Of a stretch of DNA of 64,000 bases, positions 28,997 through 38,923 are shown piece by piece (the stretch's first letter is position 1; each line of letters starts with the position of its first letter). Origin of the DNA: Rhodospirillales bacterium (GTDB taxonomy: Bacteria > Pseudomonadota > Alphaproteobacteria > Rhodospirillales > Casp-alpha2). Below the pieces are notes generated by a model. That model was given only the letters and a program-made list of their open reading frames with translations, ran no database searches and was not told the DNA's origin. The position numbers were made by a program, and so were the translations under genes. The stretch is taken from positions 1,070,625 to 1,134,624 of the forward strand of contig JAEPQO010000001.1 of assembly GCA_017640505.1 (NCBI GenBank), in the 5' to 3' direction.

Positions 28997-29016
28997 CGCA
29001 AGTATCAGGCCGGTGA

Positions 29017-30060
29017 TCAGCCGTAGCGGTACGGACGGCCCGCCTTCAGCATGTCGGCGTTGTACTGCTTGAAGATGTCGACGACCTTCTTCTTGGTCTC
29101 GGACTCGGACGCGATTTCGTCCCAGAACTTGACCGCGGCCGTTTCGACCTGTTCCCACTCCTTGTCCGGAATGGAGGTCAGCTTCATCTTCGTGCCGTTG
29201 ACGCGAAGCGACGCTTCGCCGCCCCAGTACCACCACTGGCGATAATAGTGCGAGCTGTCGAAGGTCATCCTCAGTAGCTCTTTCAGGTTGTCCGGCAGTT
29301 TGTTCCAGCTGTCCATGTTGGCGAAGAACGACCCCGCCCAGGCGCCGGAAATGTTGTTGGTCAGGAAGTAGTTGGTCACGTCCGCCCAGCCGACGGTGTA
29401 ATCCTCGGTGATGCCCGACCATGCGATGCCGTCTAGTTCGCCGGTCTGCACCGCGACCTCGATGTCTTCCCACGGCAGCGTCACCGGCACGACGCCGAAC
29501 TGCGCCAGGAAGCGGCCCGCCGTCGGGAACGTGAAGACGCGCTTGCCCTTCAGGTCTTCGAGGCTGTTGATCGGGTCCTTGGTGGCGAAGTGGCACGGGT
29601 CCCATGCACCGGCGGAAATGTGCTTCACGCCGACCTTGGAATATTCCGCATCCCAGATTTCGTTCAGGCCGTACTGGTTGAACAGCACCGGCACATCCAG
29701 CGAATAGCGGCTGGCGAACGGGAAGTACCCGCCGAACACGGTGACTTCGGTCGGCGACGCCATCGAGTCGTCATCCGACTGCACGGCGTCGATGGTGCCC
29801 GACTGCATGGCGCGGAAAAGTTCACCCGTCGGCACCAGCTGATCGGCGAAGAACAGTTCGATTTCCATCTGGCCGGCGGCAATCTTGTTGAAGCTGTCGA
29901 TGGCCGGCTTGATCACGTGCTCGGCCAGCGCCGGACCGGCATAGGTCTGCATGCGCCATTTGATGACCGACTGTGAATGGACGGCAGGTGCCGCAATCGA
30001 AGCTGCACCGGCAACACCGGCAGCAGCACCGGCTTTCAGGAATTTACGTCTCGTTGTCAT
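29017..30060 (-). CDS. TRAP transporter substrate-binding protein (DctP/TakP type), Tat-like signal
   Basis: MTTRRKFLKAGAAAGVAGAASIAAPAVHSQSVIKWRMQTYAGPALAEHVIKPAIDSFNKIAAGQMEIELFFADQLVPTGELFRAMQSG. Confidence 0.93.
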   Translation of the reverse strand: MTTRRKFLKAGAAAGVAGAASIAAPAVHSQSVIKWRMQTYAGPALAEHVIKPAIDSFNKIAAGQMEIELFFADQLVPTGELFRAMQSGTIDAVQSDDDSMASPTEVTVFGGYFPFASRYSLDVPVLFNQYGLNEIWDAEYSKVGVKHISAGAWDPCHFATKDPINSLEDLKGKRVFTFPTAGRFLAQFGVVPVTLPWEDIEVAVQTGELDGIAWSGITEDYTVGWADVTNYFLTNNISGAWAGSFFANMDSWNKLPDNLKELLRMTFDSSHYYRQWWYWGGEASLRVNGTKMKLTSIPDKEWEQVETAAVKFWDEIASESETKKKVVDIFKQYNADMLKAGRPYRYG

Positions 30061-30144
30061 TGTCCTCTCCTATGGTTCTACCTTTTGTTGCGATCCTTCC
30101 CACAGGGATACTACCCGTACTTCGCTCCTTATCGGAGTCCTCGT

Positions 30145-31467
30145 TTATTTTGCATAGATATACTCCGGCAACCAAAGAGCGATTTCCGGGAAAATGATAA
30201 TCAGCGTCAGCGCCAGTACCATCACCAGCACGAACGGCAGGATCGAGCCGTAGATGTCCTTGATTCCGATTTCGGGTGGTGCCATTGCGCGCATTAAAAA
30301 CAGGTTGTAGCCGAACGGCGGCGTCATATAGGCGATCTGGGTCGTGATCGTATAAAGCACGCCGTACCAGATCAGGTCGAAGCCGAGGGCTGCCACCAGC
30401 GGCACGTAAAGCGGCGCAACAATGACCAGCATCGCGGTGTCGTCGAGGAACGTGCCCATCACCAGGAACGACAGCTGCATCAGGATCAGGATCGTCAGCG
30501 GGCTCAGGTGCATCTGCTCGGTAAACAGGTTCTCGATCGCCTTCACCGCGCCCAGGCCGTCGAACACCGCGCCGAAGCCGAGTGCGGCGAGAATGATCCA
30601 CATGAACATGCAGGAAATGGCCAGCGTTTGCCGCACCGATGTCTCGAACACCACCTTGTTCATGCGGCGCTTCAGGACGGCAGCCATAAAGGCCGTCAGC
30701 GCACCGATGGCCGAGCTTTCGACGAGGCTGGTCCAGCCGTTGACGAACGGCACCATCATGGCGGCGAAGATCGCGACGGGAAGCAGTCCGGCACGTAGCA
30801 ATCTCAATTTCTCCGCCAACGGCACGTTGCGTTCTTCCTTCGGCAGGGCGGGGCCGAGATCCGGGTTCACCTTGCAGCGGATATAAATGTAGATGATGAA
30901 CATGCCTGCCATCATCAGGCCGGGCACGACGCCTGCGAGCCAGAGCTGGCCCACCGGCTGGCGTGCGATCATCGCGTATAGAACCAGAACGACGGACGGC
31001 GGCACAAGGATGCCCAGTGATGATCCGGCCTGGATGACGCCGGTCACCATGCGCTTGTCGTAATTGCGCCTCAGCAGTTCCGGCAACGCGATGGTGGCGC
31101 CGATGGCCATGCCGGCAACGGAGAGCCCGTTCATCGCCGAAATCAGCACCATCAGGCCGATGGTGCCGATGGCAAGCCCGCCGTTCACCGGGCCCATCCA
31201 GACATGAAACATCTTGTAGAGATCGTCGGCGATCTTCGATTCCGACAGGATATAGCCCATGAAAATGAACATCGGCAGCGTCAGCAGCGGATACCATTTC
31301 ATTAGCTTCATGGCGGATGCGAACGGGATCGTGGAGCCACCCGTGCCCCAAAGCACCAGCGCAGCGATGGCGGCGACGCCGCCGATGGCGGCGAACACGC
31401 GCTGGCCCGTCATGAGCATCAGCATCATGGACGAGAACATCAGGATTGCGATCAGTTCGTAGGACAC
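30145..31467 (-). CDS. TRAP transporter large permease (DctM)
   Basis: 440-aa polytopic protein; GVIQAGSSLGILVPPSVVLVLYAMIARQPVGQLWLAGVVPGLMM; overlaps operon with DctQ and DctP. Confidence 0.93.
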   Translation of the reverse strand: MSYELIAILMFSSMMLMLMTGQRVFAAIGGVAAIAALVLWGTGGSTIPFASAMKLMKWYPLLTLPMFIFMGYILSESKIADDLYKMFHVWMGPVNGGLAIGTIGLMVLISAMNGLSVAGMAIGATIALPELLRRNYDKRMVTGVIQAGSSLGILVPPSVVLVLYAMIARQPVGQLWLAGVVPGLMMAGMFIIYIYIRCKVNPDLGPALPKEERNVPLAEKLRLLRAGLLPVAIFAAMMVPFVNGWTSLVESSAIGALTAFMAAVLKRRMNKVVFETSVRQTLAISCMFMWIILAALGFGAVFDGLGAVKAIENLFTEQMHLSPLTILILMQLSFLVMGTFLDDTAMLVIVAPLYVPLVAALGFDLIWYGVLYTITTQIAYMTPPFGYNLFLMRAMAPPEIGIKDIYGSILPFVLVMVLALTLIIIFPEIALWLPEYIYAK

Positions 31468-31470
31468 GGT

Positions 31471-31977
31471 CTAGAGTTCCTCGCCCCTGATCTTGGCGAT
31501 GTCCTTGCAGAGTTCCGCAATGGACTGCAGCAGCATCAGCAGGAAACCGATGCACATCAGCGTCTTGATCGGCCACAGCACCGGCCGCCAGGCGGTCGGG
31601 TTGCGTTCACCGTACTGGAACGCATACGACGTCGAATCGATCGCGCCATAGAGCATGACGCCCAGATAGAACAGCAGCATCATGACGGTAATGGAATCGA
31701 ACCACGCTTTCTTTTTGACCGACCAGTTGGCGTAGAGCAGGTCCATGCGGACATTCGCATTCAGCTGGATCGAATAGGGCCCGCCCAGAATGTAATAGGC
31801 GACCATGGCGAACTGCGCCATTTCGAGCGTCCACAGCGACGGCAGGAAGAATGTCTTGGAAATCGACGACCAGAGCAGGATCGCGGCCATCACGAAGATG
31901 CCATACATGGCGATGCGGCCGATTCGGTAGTTCACCGCCTCCACGTACTTGACGTATAGCTTGATGGCCTTCGGCAT
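31471..31977 (-). CDS. TRAP transporter small permease (DctQ)
   Basis: 168-aa protein with 4 hydrophobic segments directly upstream of DctM. Confidence 0.88.
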   Translation of the reverse strand: MPKAIKLYVKYVEAVNYRIGRIAMYGIFVMAAILLWSSISKTFFLPSLWTLEMAQFAMVAYYILGGPYSIQLNANVRMDLLYANWSVKKKAWFDSITVMMLLFYLGVMLYGAIDSTSYAFQYGERNPTAWRPVLWPIKTLMCIGFLLMLLQSIAELCKDIAKIRGEEL

Positions 31978-32033
31978 CCGCCCCCCTGCGTGCCTGGTTT
32001 ATGCTGCATCTGCGCGGTGGCAGGTTAGCCTAG

Positions 32034-32049
32034 TTGACGTTTGCGTCAA
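32034..32049. promoter_or_regulatory. Inverted repeat TTGACG-TTTG-CGTCAA upstream of the TRAP operon
   Basis: Perfect 6-bp arms between the DctQ start (31977) and the GGT-like stop (32060). Confidence 0.35.
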
Positions 32050-32059
32050 GTGGAGCGGT

Positions 32060-33670
32060 CTAAACCGCCAGCGCCATGCCGTCGCGGCCCGGGTCGGCGC
32101 CGCCGTCGATCTTGCCGTCTTCCGAAATCCGGATCGCATGCACGCCGGCAAAGTGGAAGCCGAGCGGGTAGCGGCGGAAGGTATAGCCGTCTTCCTCCAG
32201 TTCCGCCTGCACATAGCGCGGGATGCGGTTGACGATCTCGATGATGTCGCTGGTCGCCGAGAAGCGCGGCGCGGCGACGGCCTGTTGCGCATCCATGCCG
32301 AAATCGATGGCGTTCAGAATGCCCTGCAGCACGCCCATGGCGATATACGTCCCGCCGGGCGCACCGATCAGAAGGCGCGGTTTGCCGTCCTTGAACACGA
32401 TGGAAGGCGCCATCGAGGTGAAGCGCGATTTGCCGGGGGCCAGCGAACCGGTCATGCCCGGGCGCGGGTCGAACACGCCCATGCAGCCGTTATAGACGAA
32501 GCCGAGACCTTCGGTGGTCACGCCCGACGGCATGCCCAGCGAATGCGTCATGGTAACGCAGTTGCCCTGCGCGTCGATGGTGCAAAGGTGCGTCGTTTCC
32601 TTTTGATCCTCGCCTTTTTGGAAGCGCGGCACGTGCGTTTTTTCGCCGGACTTGATCTTCTTGGCCATCGCCTTGGCGTAGTCCTTGGACAGCAGATGAT
32701 CGAGCGGAATATCGACGAAGCGTGGGTCGCCGACGTGCTTGTCCTTGTCGACGGTTGCGATCTTCATCGCTTCGACGACGGTGCGGATGTATTCGGGGCT
32801 GTTGTGCTTCATGCCCGCGAGATCGAAATTCTCGAGGATGTTGAGCATCTGCAACACCATGACGCCGCCGCCCGGCGGCGGGCTGGACGCAACCTGATAG
32901 CCCCGGTAATCGGTCCAAAGCAGTTCCGTGTCCTCGGGTCCCGCTTTCTTTAGGTCTTCCATGGTAATCAGGCCGCCGTTGGCTTCCATGTCGGCGGCGA
33001 TCTTAGATGCGATCTCGCCTTCATAGAAATCGTCGGCGCCCGCCTTGGCGATACGTTTGTACGTCGCCGCCATGTCCGGATTCTTGATGATGCCGCCCAT
33101 GGGCTTCATGGAGCCATCGTCGTTGAGATAGATCTTCGCCGTAGCGGGCGAACCGCGCAGGTATTCAATGTGCTCGACCCGGCCGCCGGGTTCGACCTGT
33201 TCCCAAAAGCGCCGCACGTGCGGGCGGATCATCCAGCCGCCCTCGGCATACTCGATGGCGGGCTGGATTACCTCGTCCAGTGACTTGGTGCCCCATTTCT
33301 TGAGCGCGGTGTCATAGGCCCGCAGGCTTTCCGGCGTGGCGATGGACTGGTAGCCGACCTCGTTGACGCGGCCTTCGAGGATGAACCCGAAGCCGTCCTC
33401 GCACTCGTGCAGCAGCTTATCCAGCCACATGTCTTCTTTCACGCCGAGGGGCGCGCGGGCATGGAAATCCAGGCACTGATGCGTTTCGAAATCGGGCAGG
33501 TAGACGTGCATCGAGCCGAACCCGGCGATCCCGCACATGAACGGATCTACGGCGGTCTGCACCAGTGCCGTCGCGATCGCTGCATCGACGGCATTGCCAC
33601 CCGCTTTCAGCACCAGCGCGCCGGCCTCCACCGCTTCCGGTTGCGGCGCGCACACCATACCCTTGGCCAT
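32060..33670 (-). CDS. Gamma-glutamyltransferase family protein without signal peptide
   Basis: VCAPQPEAVEAGALVLKAGGNAVDAAIATALVQTAVDPFMCGIAGFG...ETTHLCTIDAQGNCVTMTHSLG (catalytic Thr region)...SMAPSIVFKDGKPRLLIGAPGG. Confidence 0.9.
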   Translation of the reverse strand: MAKGMVCAPQPEAVEAGALVLKAGGNAVDAAIATALVQTAVDPFMCGIAGFGSMHVYLPDFETHQCLDFHARAPLGVKEDMWLDKLLHECEDGFGFILEGRVNEVGYQSIATPESLRAYDTALKKWGTKSLDEVIQPAIEYAEGGWMIRPHVRRFWEQVEPGGRVEHIEYLRGSPATAKIYLNDDGSMKPMGGIIKNPDMAATYKRIAKAGADDFYEGEIASKIAADMEANGGLITMEDLKKAGPEDTELLWTDYRGYQVASSPPPGGGVMVLQMLNILENFDLAGMKHNSPEYIRTVVEAMKIATVDKDKHVGDPRFVDIPLDHLLSKDYAKAMAKKIKSGEKTHVPRFQKGEDQKETTHLCTIDAQGNCVTMTHSLGMPSGVTTEGLGFVYNGCMGVFDPRPGMTGSLAPGKSRFTSMAPSIVFKDGKPRLLIGAPGGTYIAMGVLQGILNAIDFGMDAQQAVAAPRFSATSDIIEIVNRIPRYVQAELEEDGYTFRRYPLGFHFAGVHAIRISEDGKIDGGADPGRDGMALAV

Positions 33671-33707
33671 TTCAGGCTCTCCTTCTCGTCAGGTCGTCTT
33701 CAGGTCG

Positions 33708-34487
33708 TTATTCGGCGTAACTCGGATCGATGCGGTCGAGCATCCGTTTGAGCGCATCCCACTGCAGGACGGCATTCTTGCCGCTGGAATAGTTCTGCTC
33801 GAACTGCTGCGCCGTCTTCTCGCAGGTTTCCTCGTCGACGATGCGAAGCTCGCCGCCACCGGATTGCGCCATTAACTGCAACTGGCAGGCGTCGTTCAGG
33901 CGCTTGTGCAGAATGAACGCATTGGCGACGCTGTCGCCCACGGTCAGAAGCCCGTGGTTCCACAGCATCATCGCCTTGAGATCGCCGAGGTCGGCGGCCA
34001 GGCGGTCGCGCTCGTCCAGATCGTCGGCGATGCCTTCGTAGTCGTGATAGGCGAGACGGTTATAGAAGCAGAGCGACTTCTGGTTCAGCATCAGAAGACC
34101 TTCCTTCTGCGCCGAAACGGCCATGCCTTCGAACGTATGGGTGTGCATGACGCAGACCGCATCCTCGCGGTTCATGTGAATGGCGGAGTGTATCGTGAAG
34201 CCCGCCTTGATGTAGCCGAACGGGCTTTCCATGATCTTGTTGCCGTCACAGTCGATCTTGATCAGCGACGAGGCGGTGATTTCCTCGAACTTGAGGCCGA
34301 GCGGATTGATCAGGAAATGATGGTCGGTGTTCGGAATGCGCGCCGAGTTGTGGGTGAACAGGATGTCGTCCCAGCCGTAGTGGGCGACAAGCCGGTAACA
34401 GGCCGCGAGATCGACCCGCATCTGCCATTCTTCCTCGGATACCCGGTCGCGCACGGACGGCAACTCGAGCGTATGCACATTGCTCAT
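33708..34487 (-). CDS. Class II aldolase/adducin family protein
   Basis: ACYRLVAHYGWDDILFTHNSARIPNTDHHFLINPLGLKFEEITASSLIKID...MHTHTFEGMAVSAQKEGLLML...LWNHGLLTVGDSVANAF. Confidence 0.92.
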   Translation of the reverse strand: MSNVHTLELPSVRDRVSEEEWQMRVDLAACYRLVAHYGWDDILFTHNSARIPNTDHHFLINPLGLKFEEITASSLIKIDCDGNKIMESPFGYIKAGFTIHSAIHMNREDAVCVMHTHTFEGMAVSAQKEGLLMLNQKSLCFYNRLAYHDYEGIADDLDERDRLAADLGDLKAMMLWNHGLLTVGDSVANAFILHKRLNDACQLQLMAQSGGGELRIVDEETCEKTAQQFEQNYSSGKNAVLQWDALKRMLDRIDPSYAE

Positions 34488-34588
34488 TTCGATTTCTCCC
34501 ATTAGGACTCTTGCATTAAGGTTCCATCATCGCGGGCTTTTCCGCAAGCCCCACCCCACAAGACCGTCTGGTACCAGGGAGAAAATAA

Positions 34589-36430
34589 GTGTCTGACAGC
34601 AATTCGGAGGCGGGCTGGAAAGTCGCGCCCAGAGATTACGTGCGCGGCCTCGGCAAAGCCTATGAAGGCGAGCGTTTGAGCTCGGTCTACGTGCCGATGC
34701 GTGACGGGATTCGCCTGGCTGTCGACGTTCATCTGCCCGGCACGGAGGATGAAGACACCACATATCCGACGATCTGCATCTTCACGCCCTACTACCGGCG
34801 GTTCGCGCTGCGTGACGGCCACCGCGACGGGATCGACCCGTGCCCGACGATCGCGTTTTACCGCGACAATTTCGTGAAGCGGGGTTACGCGCTTGTCTGT
34901 GTCGACGTGCGTGGTTCCGGGGCAAGCTTCGGTGCGCGGGACGGTTTTCGTTCACCTGCGGAGCGCCTCGATCACCACGACACGGTGGACTGGGTCGCGC
35001 AGCAGCCCTGGTGCGACGGCAATATCGGCGCGACCGGGATTTCGTATCCGGGCGCCGCATCGGATTTCCTGGCCTCGACCAATCACCCGAACGTCAAGGC
35101 GGTGGCGCCGCTGTTCGCGGTCTGGGACACGTGGTCGAACCACCTTTATCCGGGCGGCGTGCTGCTGACGTGCGTGACACGGAACTACGGCCAACTGGCC
35201 GACGCGCTCGACTTCGACGACCGCGATCTGATCCCGGACTATGCGTATTTCAAGGATGACGATCTGGCCGGGCCAGCACCGGTCGACGAGGACGCCGACG
35301 GGTCGCTCCTGAAAGCGGCGCTCAAGGATCACGTCGCCAACTTCAACATGCAGGACTTCGCGCAGCAGTTCCGCTTCCGCGACGACGCGTTGACCGATAA
35401 TCCCGATTACCAGAGCAGGGTGATCTGCCCCTACAACTATGCCAGCCGCGAGGCCGACAAGCAGACGGCGTACTATTCCGTTTCCGGCTGGATGGACGGC
35501 GGCGGGTATTCCGTCGGCACGATCCAACGTTATCTGTGGCTCAAGGAAAAGCATCACCGTTTGATGCTCGGTCCCTGGGATCACGGCGCGCGCGGCCACG
35601 TCAGCCCGTGGCGCGGCGATAAGCCGGCCGCACAGCAGCCCTTCGTCGCCGCCGAAGTGCTCCGGTTCTTCGATACGCATCTGAAAGGTCTGGAGACAGG
35701 GATCGAAGACGAAGCCCCGGTGCATTACTTCACCATGGCTGCCGAAAAATGGCAGTCGGCGGAAAGCTGGCCGCCCGCCGAGCCGGATACGGTTCTGTAT
35801 TTCGATGCCGACGGCGCGCTCAGTGCGAACAAGCCCGCGGTCGAGGAAGGCGTCGACGATTACCAGGCGGACTATGATTGCCGCACCGGTGTGCATACCC
35901 GTTACGACCGGCTCTACATCGCCAATGTGGAAACCTATTACGACGACTGGCACGGCCGTGACGAGAAGATGCTGAACTTCACGTCGGATGCGTTCGGCGA
36001 GGACACCGAGATGACCGGCCATCCTGTCGTCGATCTTCACTTCACGTGCTCCGAGAAGGACGGAACCTTTTTCGTCTATATCTCCGACATCACGCCGGAG
36101 GGGAAATCGGTTTATGTGACGGAAGGCGTGTTCCGCGCCCTGCACCGCAAGGAAGGGCCGTTGCCGAAGGACATCCCGCCGACAGGACCGACGCATTCGT
36201 TCAACCGTGCAGATGCCATGCATCTGGTGCCGGGCGAGGCAGCGAGTGTGTCCTTCGAACTGCTGCCGACGTCCTATCTGTTCGGAGCCGGCCACCGGTT
36301 GAGGGTGTCCATAGCCTCCGCCGACAGTGATCATTTCACGCGCATTCCGGACGGACGGCCACCAAAGTTCGTGTTTTTCCGCACAGCGGAACAGCCGTCG
36401 GCAATAAGGTTGCCGATTGTCCGCCGTTAG
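34589..36430 (+). CDS. CocE/NonD family hydrolase (X-Pro dipeptidyl-peptidase S15-like)
   Basis: YVPMRDGIRLAVDVHLPG...YALVCVDVRGSGASFGARDGFRSPAERLDHHDTVDWVAQQPWCDGNIGATGISYPGAASDFLAST. Confidence 0.92.
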   Translation: MSDSNSEAGWKVAPRDYVRGLGKAYEGERLSSVYVPMRDGIRLAVDVHLPGTEDEDTTYPTICIFTPYYRRFALRDGHRDGIDPCPTIAFYRDNFVKRGYALVCVDVRGSGASFGARDGFRSPAERLDHHDTVDWVAQQPWCDGNIGATGISYPGAASDFLASTNHPNVKAVAPLFAVWDTWSNHLYPGGVLLTCVTRNYGQLADALDFDDRDLIPDYAYFKDDDLAGPAPVDEDADGSLLKAALKDHVANFNMQDFAQQFRFRDDALTDNPDYQSRVICPYNYASREADKQTAYYSVSGWMDGGGYSVGTIQRYLWLKEKHHRLMLGPWDHGARGHVSPWRGDKPAAQQPFVAAEVLRFFDTHLKGLETGIEDEAPVHYFTMAAEKWQSAESWPPAEPDTVLYFDADGALSANKPAVEEGVDDYQADYDCRTGVHTRYDRLYIANVETYYDDWHGRDEKMLNFTSDAFGEDTEMTGHPVVDLHFTCSEKDGTFFVYISDITPEGKSVYVTEGVFRALHRKEGPLPKDIPPTGPTHSFNRADAMHLVPGEAASVSFELLPTSYLFGAGHRLRVSIASADSDHFTRIPDGRPPKFVFFRTAEQPSAIRLPIVRR

Positions 36431-36484
36431 GTCATTGAAAATCAAAAACGCCCTTCCGATATCCTAGTGAGTGAAGGGGTTTGC

Positions 36485-37471
36485 ATGGCTAACGAGCTGA
36501 TACCCGATATCGATCCCGCGTTGCAGCCGACGCCGGAAGACCTGAGCTTCGATCTTAAAGAAGCCCTCAGGGCCGTTTATCTGATCAGGACGCGTGTGCC
36601 CGAAGACGGCTTCACAGCGCAGTCACTCGGCAGCGAGCGTGCCGGTCATGCTGTCCTGATCGACGAGCGCGGTATTCTGCTGACCATTGGCTACCTTGTG
36701 GTCGAGGCGGAAAGCGTCTGGCTTGTCGATGCCGATGGCGCCGCCGTCGAAGGGCATGTTCTCGGCGCTGATACGGAAACCGGTTTCGGCTTGGTGCAGA
36801 TGCTGGGCCGTCCCTCGATCAAGCCGCTGGCCATCGGTACGGCCGAAGACCTTGAAGTGGGCGACCGCGCAATCGTTGCGGGCTACGGTGGCTGCGGGCA
36901 GTCGGTTGACGTCGAGGTTGTCGGCCGCCGGGAGTTCGCGGGCTACTGGGAGTACCTGCTGGATAACGCCATCTTCACCTCGCCGCCGCATCCGTTCTGG
37001 GGCGGCGCTGCATTGATCGGCAACGACGGCACGCTGAAAGGAATCGGCTCGCTGTTCGTTCAGGAGGGCGCACACGACGGCGACGACGACGAAGGTCGTG
37101 AAGGGAACATGATTGTCCCGATCGACCTACTGCACGACATCAAGGACGACCTGTTGCTGCATGGCCAGCGCATGACGCCGCCGCGTCCATGGCTTGGAAT
37201 GTTTTCCGCAGAATCCGCCGGCAAGGTCGTGGTGGCCGGGCTGTGGTCCGGCGGGCCTGCGGATCAGGCCGGCCTGGAGGCAGGCGATCTGGTCCTTGAA
37301 ATCGGCGATAAGCCGGTGACCAGTATGGCGTCGATGTACAAGACCATCTGGGCGCTGGGCAGTGCCGGCGTGACCGTCCCGCTGACGATCTTTCGCGACA
37401 AGCGCATCATCGAGATCGAAATCGAAAGCGCCAGCCGCATCGACTTCTATAAAAAACCCGGCCTGCATTGA
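36485..37471 (+). CDS. HtrA/DegP-like (S1C) pseudoprotease with C-terminal PDZ domain
   Basis: Trypsin-like GHAVLIDERGILLTIGYLVVEAESVWLVDADG...DTETGFGLVQM...HPFWGGAALIGNDGTLKGI; PDZ PWLGMFSAESAGKVVVAGLWSGGPADQAGLEAGDLVLEIGDKPVTSMASM. No signal peptide. Confidence 0.75.
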   Translation: MANELIPDIDPALQPTPEDLSFDLKEALRAVYLIRTRVPEDGFTAQSLGSERAGHAVLIDERGILLTIGYLVVEAESVWLVDADGAAVEGHVLGADTETGFGLVQMLGRPSIKPLAIGTAEDLEVGDRAIVAGYGGCGQSVDVEVVGRREFAGYWEYLLDNAIFTSPPHPFWGGAALIGNDGTLKGIGSLFVQEGAHDGDDDEGREGNMIVPIDLLHDIKDDLLLHGQRMTPPRPWLGMFSAESAGKVVVAGLWSGGPADQAGLEAGDLVLEIGDKPVTSMASMYKTIWALGSAGVTVPLTIFRDKRIIEIEIESASRIDFYKKPGLH

Positions 37472-37474
37472 GCG

Positions 37475-38059
37475 ATGCCACAGGCGGCTGAAACGACGCT
37501 TGCGGCCGCCGGCGCCGACATCGTGATGTACGAGGACGTGTTCGACGATCCGGATCGATTGTATCGATGCGTCGACACCGAAGCGGACTGGCGCCAGGAA
37601 GACATCACGCTGTTTGGCCGCACGCACAAGATGCCCCGGCTCGTCTGCTGGATGGGCGAAAGGCCCTATACGTACTCGGGCCTGACACATCCGGCGGCGC
37701 CGTTTTCACCCGCCGTGGCTACGATCAGGAAAGCCGCGGAAAGGATCGCGGGGAGCCGGTTCAACGGCGTCCTGCTGAACCTTTATCGCGACGGCCGCGA
37801 TTCCATGGGATGGCATGCGGACGACGAGGCATCGCTCGGCGCCGCGCCCGTCATCGCGTCGGTCAGTCTGGGCGCGGTACGCCGGATGCGGTTCAAGCCG
37901 AAGCCGCATTTCAAGGCTGAAACATTCGGGGTCGACCTGCCGCCCGGGAGCCTGCTGCTGATGAAAGGGGCGACCCAGACCAACTGGCTGCACGCCATCC
38001 CGAAGACGGCGAAGCCCGTTGGCCCGCGGATCAATCTGACTTTCAGGATGATCGTTTAA
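37475..38059 (+). CDS. alkB: Alpha-ketoglutarate-dependent dioxygenase AlkB-like
   Basis: FNGVLLNLYRDGRDSMGWHADDEASLGAAPVIASVSLGAVRRMRFKPK...LHAIPKTAKPVGPRINLTFR (HxD...H...R). Confidence 0.92.
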   Translation: MPQAAETTLAAAGADIVMYEDVFDDPDRLYRCVDTEADWRQEDITLFGRTHKMPRLVCWMGERPYTYSGLTHPAAPFSPAVATIRKAAERIAGSRFNGVLLNLYRDGRDSMGWHADDEASLGAAPVIASVSLGAVRRMRFKPKPHFKAETFGVDLPPGSLLLMKGATQTNWLHAIPKTAKPVGPRINLTFRMIV

Positions 38060-38078
38060 GCGGCAGACGTGTCGCCGT

Positions 38079-38852
38079 TCAGGCGGGCTCCGCTTCGGCA
38101 GTGAAATCCTCTGCCATCATCTGTGCGTATTCCTTCAGAAGCGGCACATGCTTCACGGCCTGTTCGACGCTCATCCGTGCCGCCGGGGCGTGGATGGCAA
38201 GGCCTGCGATCACATGATCCGCATCCGAATGGATCGGGACGGCAACGGATATAATTCCGTCGTGGTATTCCTCGTTATTAATGGAATAGCCGCGTTGGCG
38301 TGTTGCCGTGCAATCTTCCTCGATGGCCTCCGCGCGGGTCAGCGTTCTCGCCGTATAGGACTTCAGGTCGATGCGCTCCAGAATGCGTTTGCGCGTCCGG
38401 GGTGGAAGGTAGGCCAAAAACAACTTGCCCAGCCCCGTGCAATGAACCGGCACGCGGCTGCCGGGGTGTAGCTCGGCACGGAGCGGAAAATTGCTCTCGA
38501 CCCGGTCCAGGTACAGCACGCTGTCGCCGTCGAGGATGCCGACGTTGCAGGTCTCGGCGACCTGATCGACCAGCCGGGCCAGCGCAGCATTTCGGGGTGC
38601 ATAACGAATGCACCAGCCGAAGACCTCTTTGGAGATGTCGAACATTTTTGGACCGATTGCATAGCGGTCGCGCAGCGGTTCGCGATACAGGAATCCGTGT
38701 TCTTCGAGCTGGCGCGCCGTGCGATGCACCGTCTGTTTCGGCCGACCGAGAGCTTCGGCGAGTTCAGGCAGCGATAGCGGCCTGCGCGCGGCAAGTATGA
38801 CTTCGATGACCGCGAACGCCTTGATGACGACCGGTTCTGACGTTTCGTTCAT
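38079..38852 (-). CDS. IclR family transcriptional regulator
   Basis: VIKAFAVIEVILAARRPLSLPELAEALGRPKQTVHRTARQLEEHGFL...HCTGLGKLFLAYLPPR. Confidence 0.92.
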   Translation of the reverse strand: MNETSEPVVIKAFAVIEVILAARRPLSLPELAEALGRPKQTVHRTARQLEEHGFLYREPLRDRYAIGPKMFDISKEVFGWCIRYAPRNAALARLVDQVAETCNVGILDGDSVLYLDRVESNFPLRAELHPGSRVPVHCTGLGKLFLAYLPPRTRKRILERIDLKSYTARTLTRAEAIEEDCTATRQRGYSINNEEYHDGIISVAVPIHSDADHVIAGLAIHAPAARMSVEQAVKHVPLLKEYAQMMAEDFTAEAEPA

Positions 38853-38923
38853 GTTTTAACCCCCCAAACCCCGCAAATTTCCTATCACTTTGTACGCGGT
38901 GTTGAAAGTATTTGGACCAACTA

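Noticed and set aside
28904-29605. N-terminal extension of the 695-aa ORF 27518..29605
   Set aside because: The extension overlaps the TRAP dctP gene out of frame and the intergenic hairpin; the ALDH starts at 28903.
30044-31576. 510-aa minus-strand ORF overlapping DctM
   Set aside because: Same-strand alternative frame of the TRAP large permease with Arg/Asp/His-rich composition; the DctM frame is clearly the coding one.
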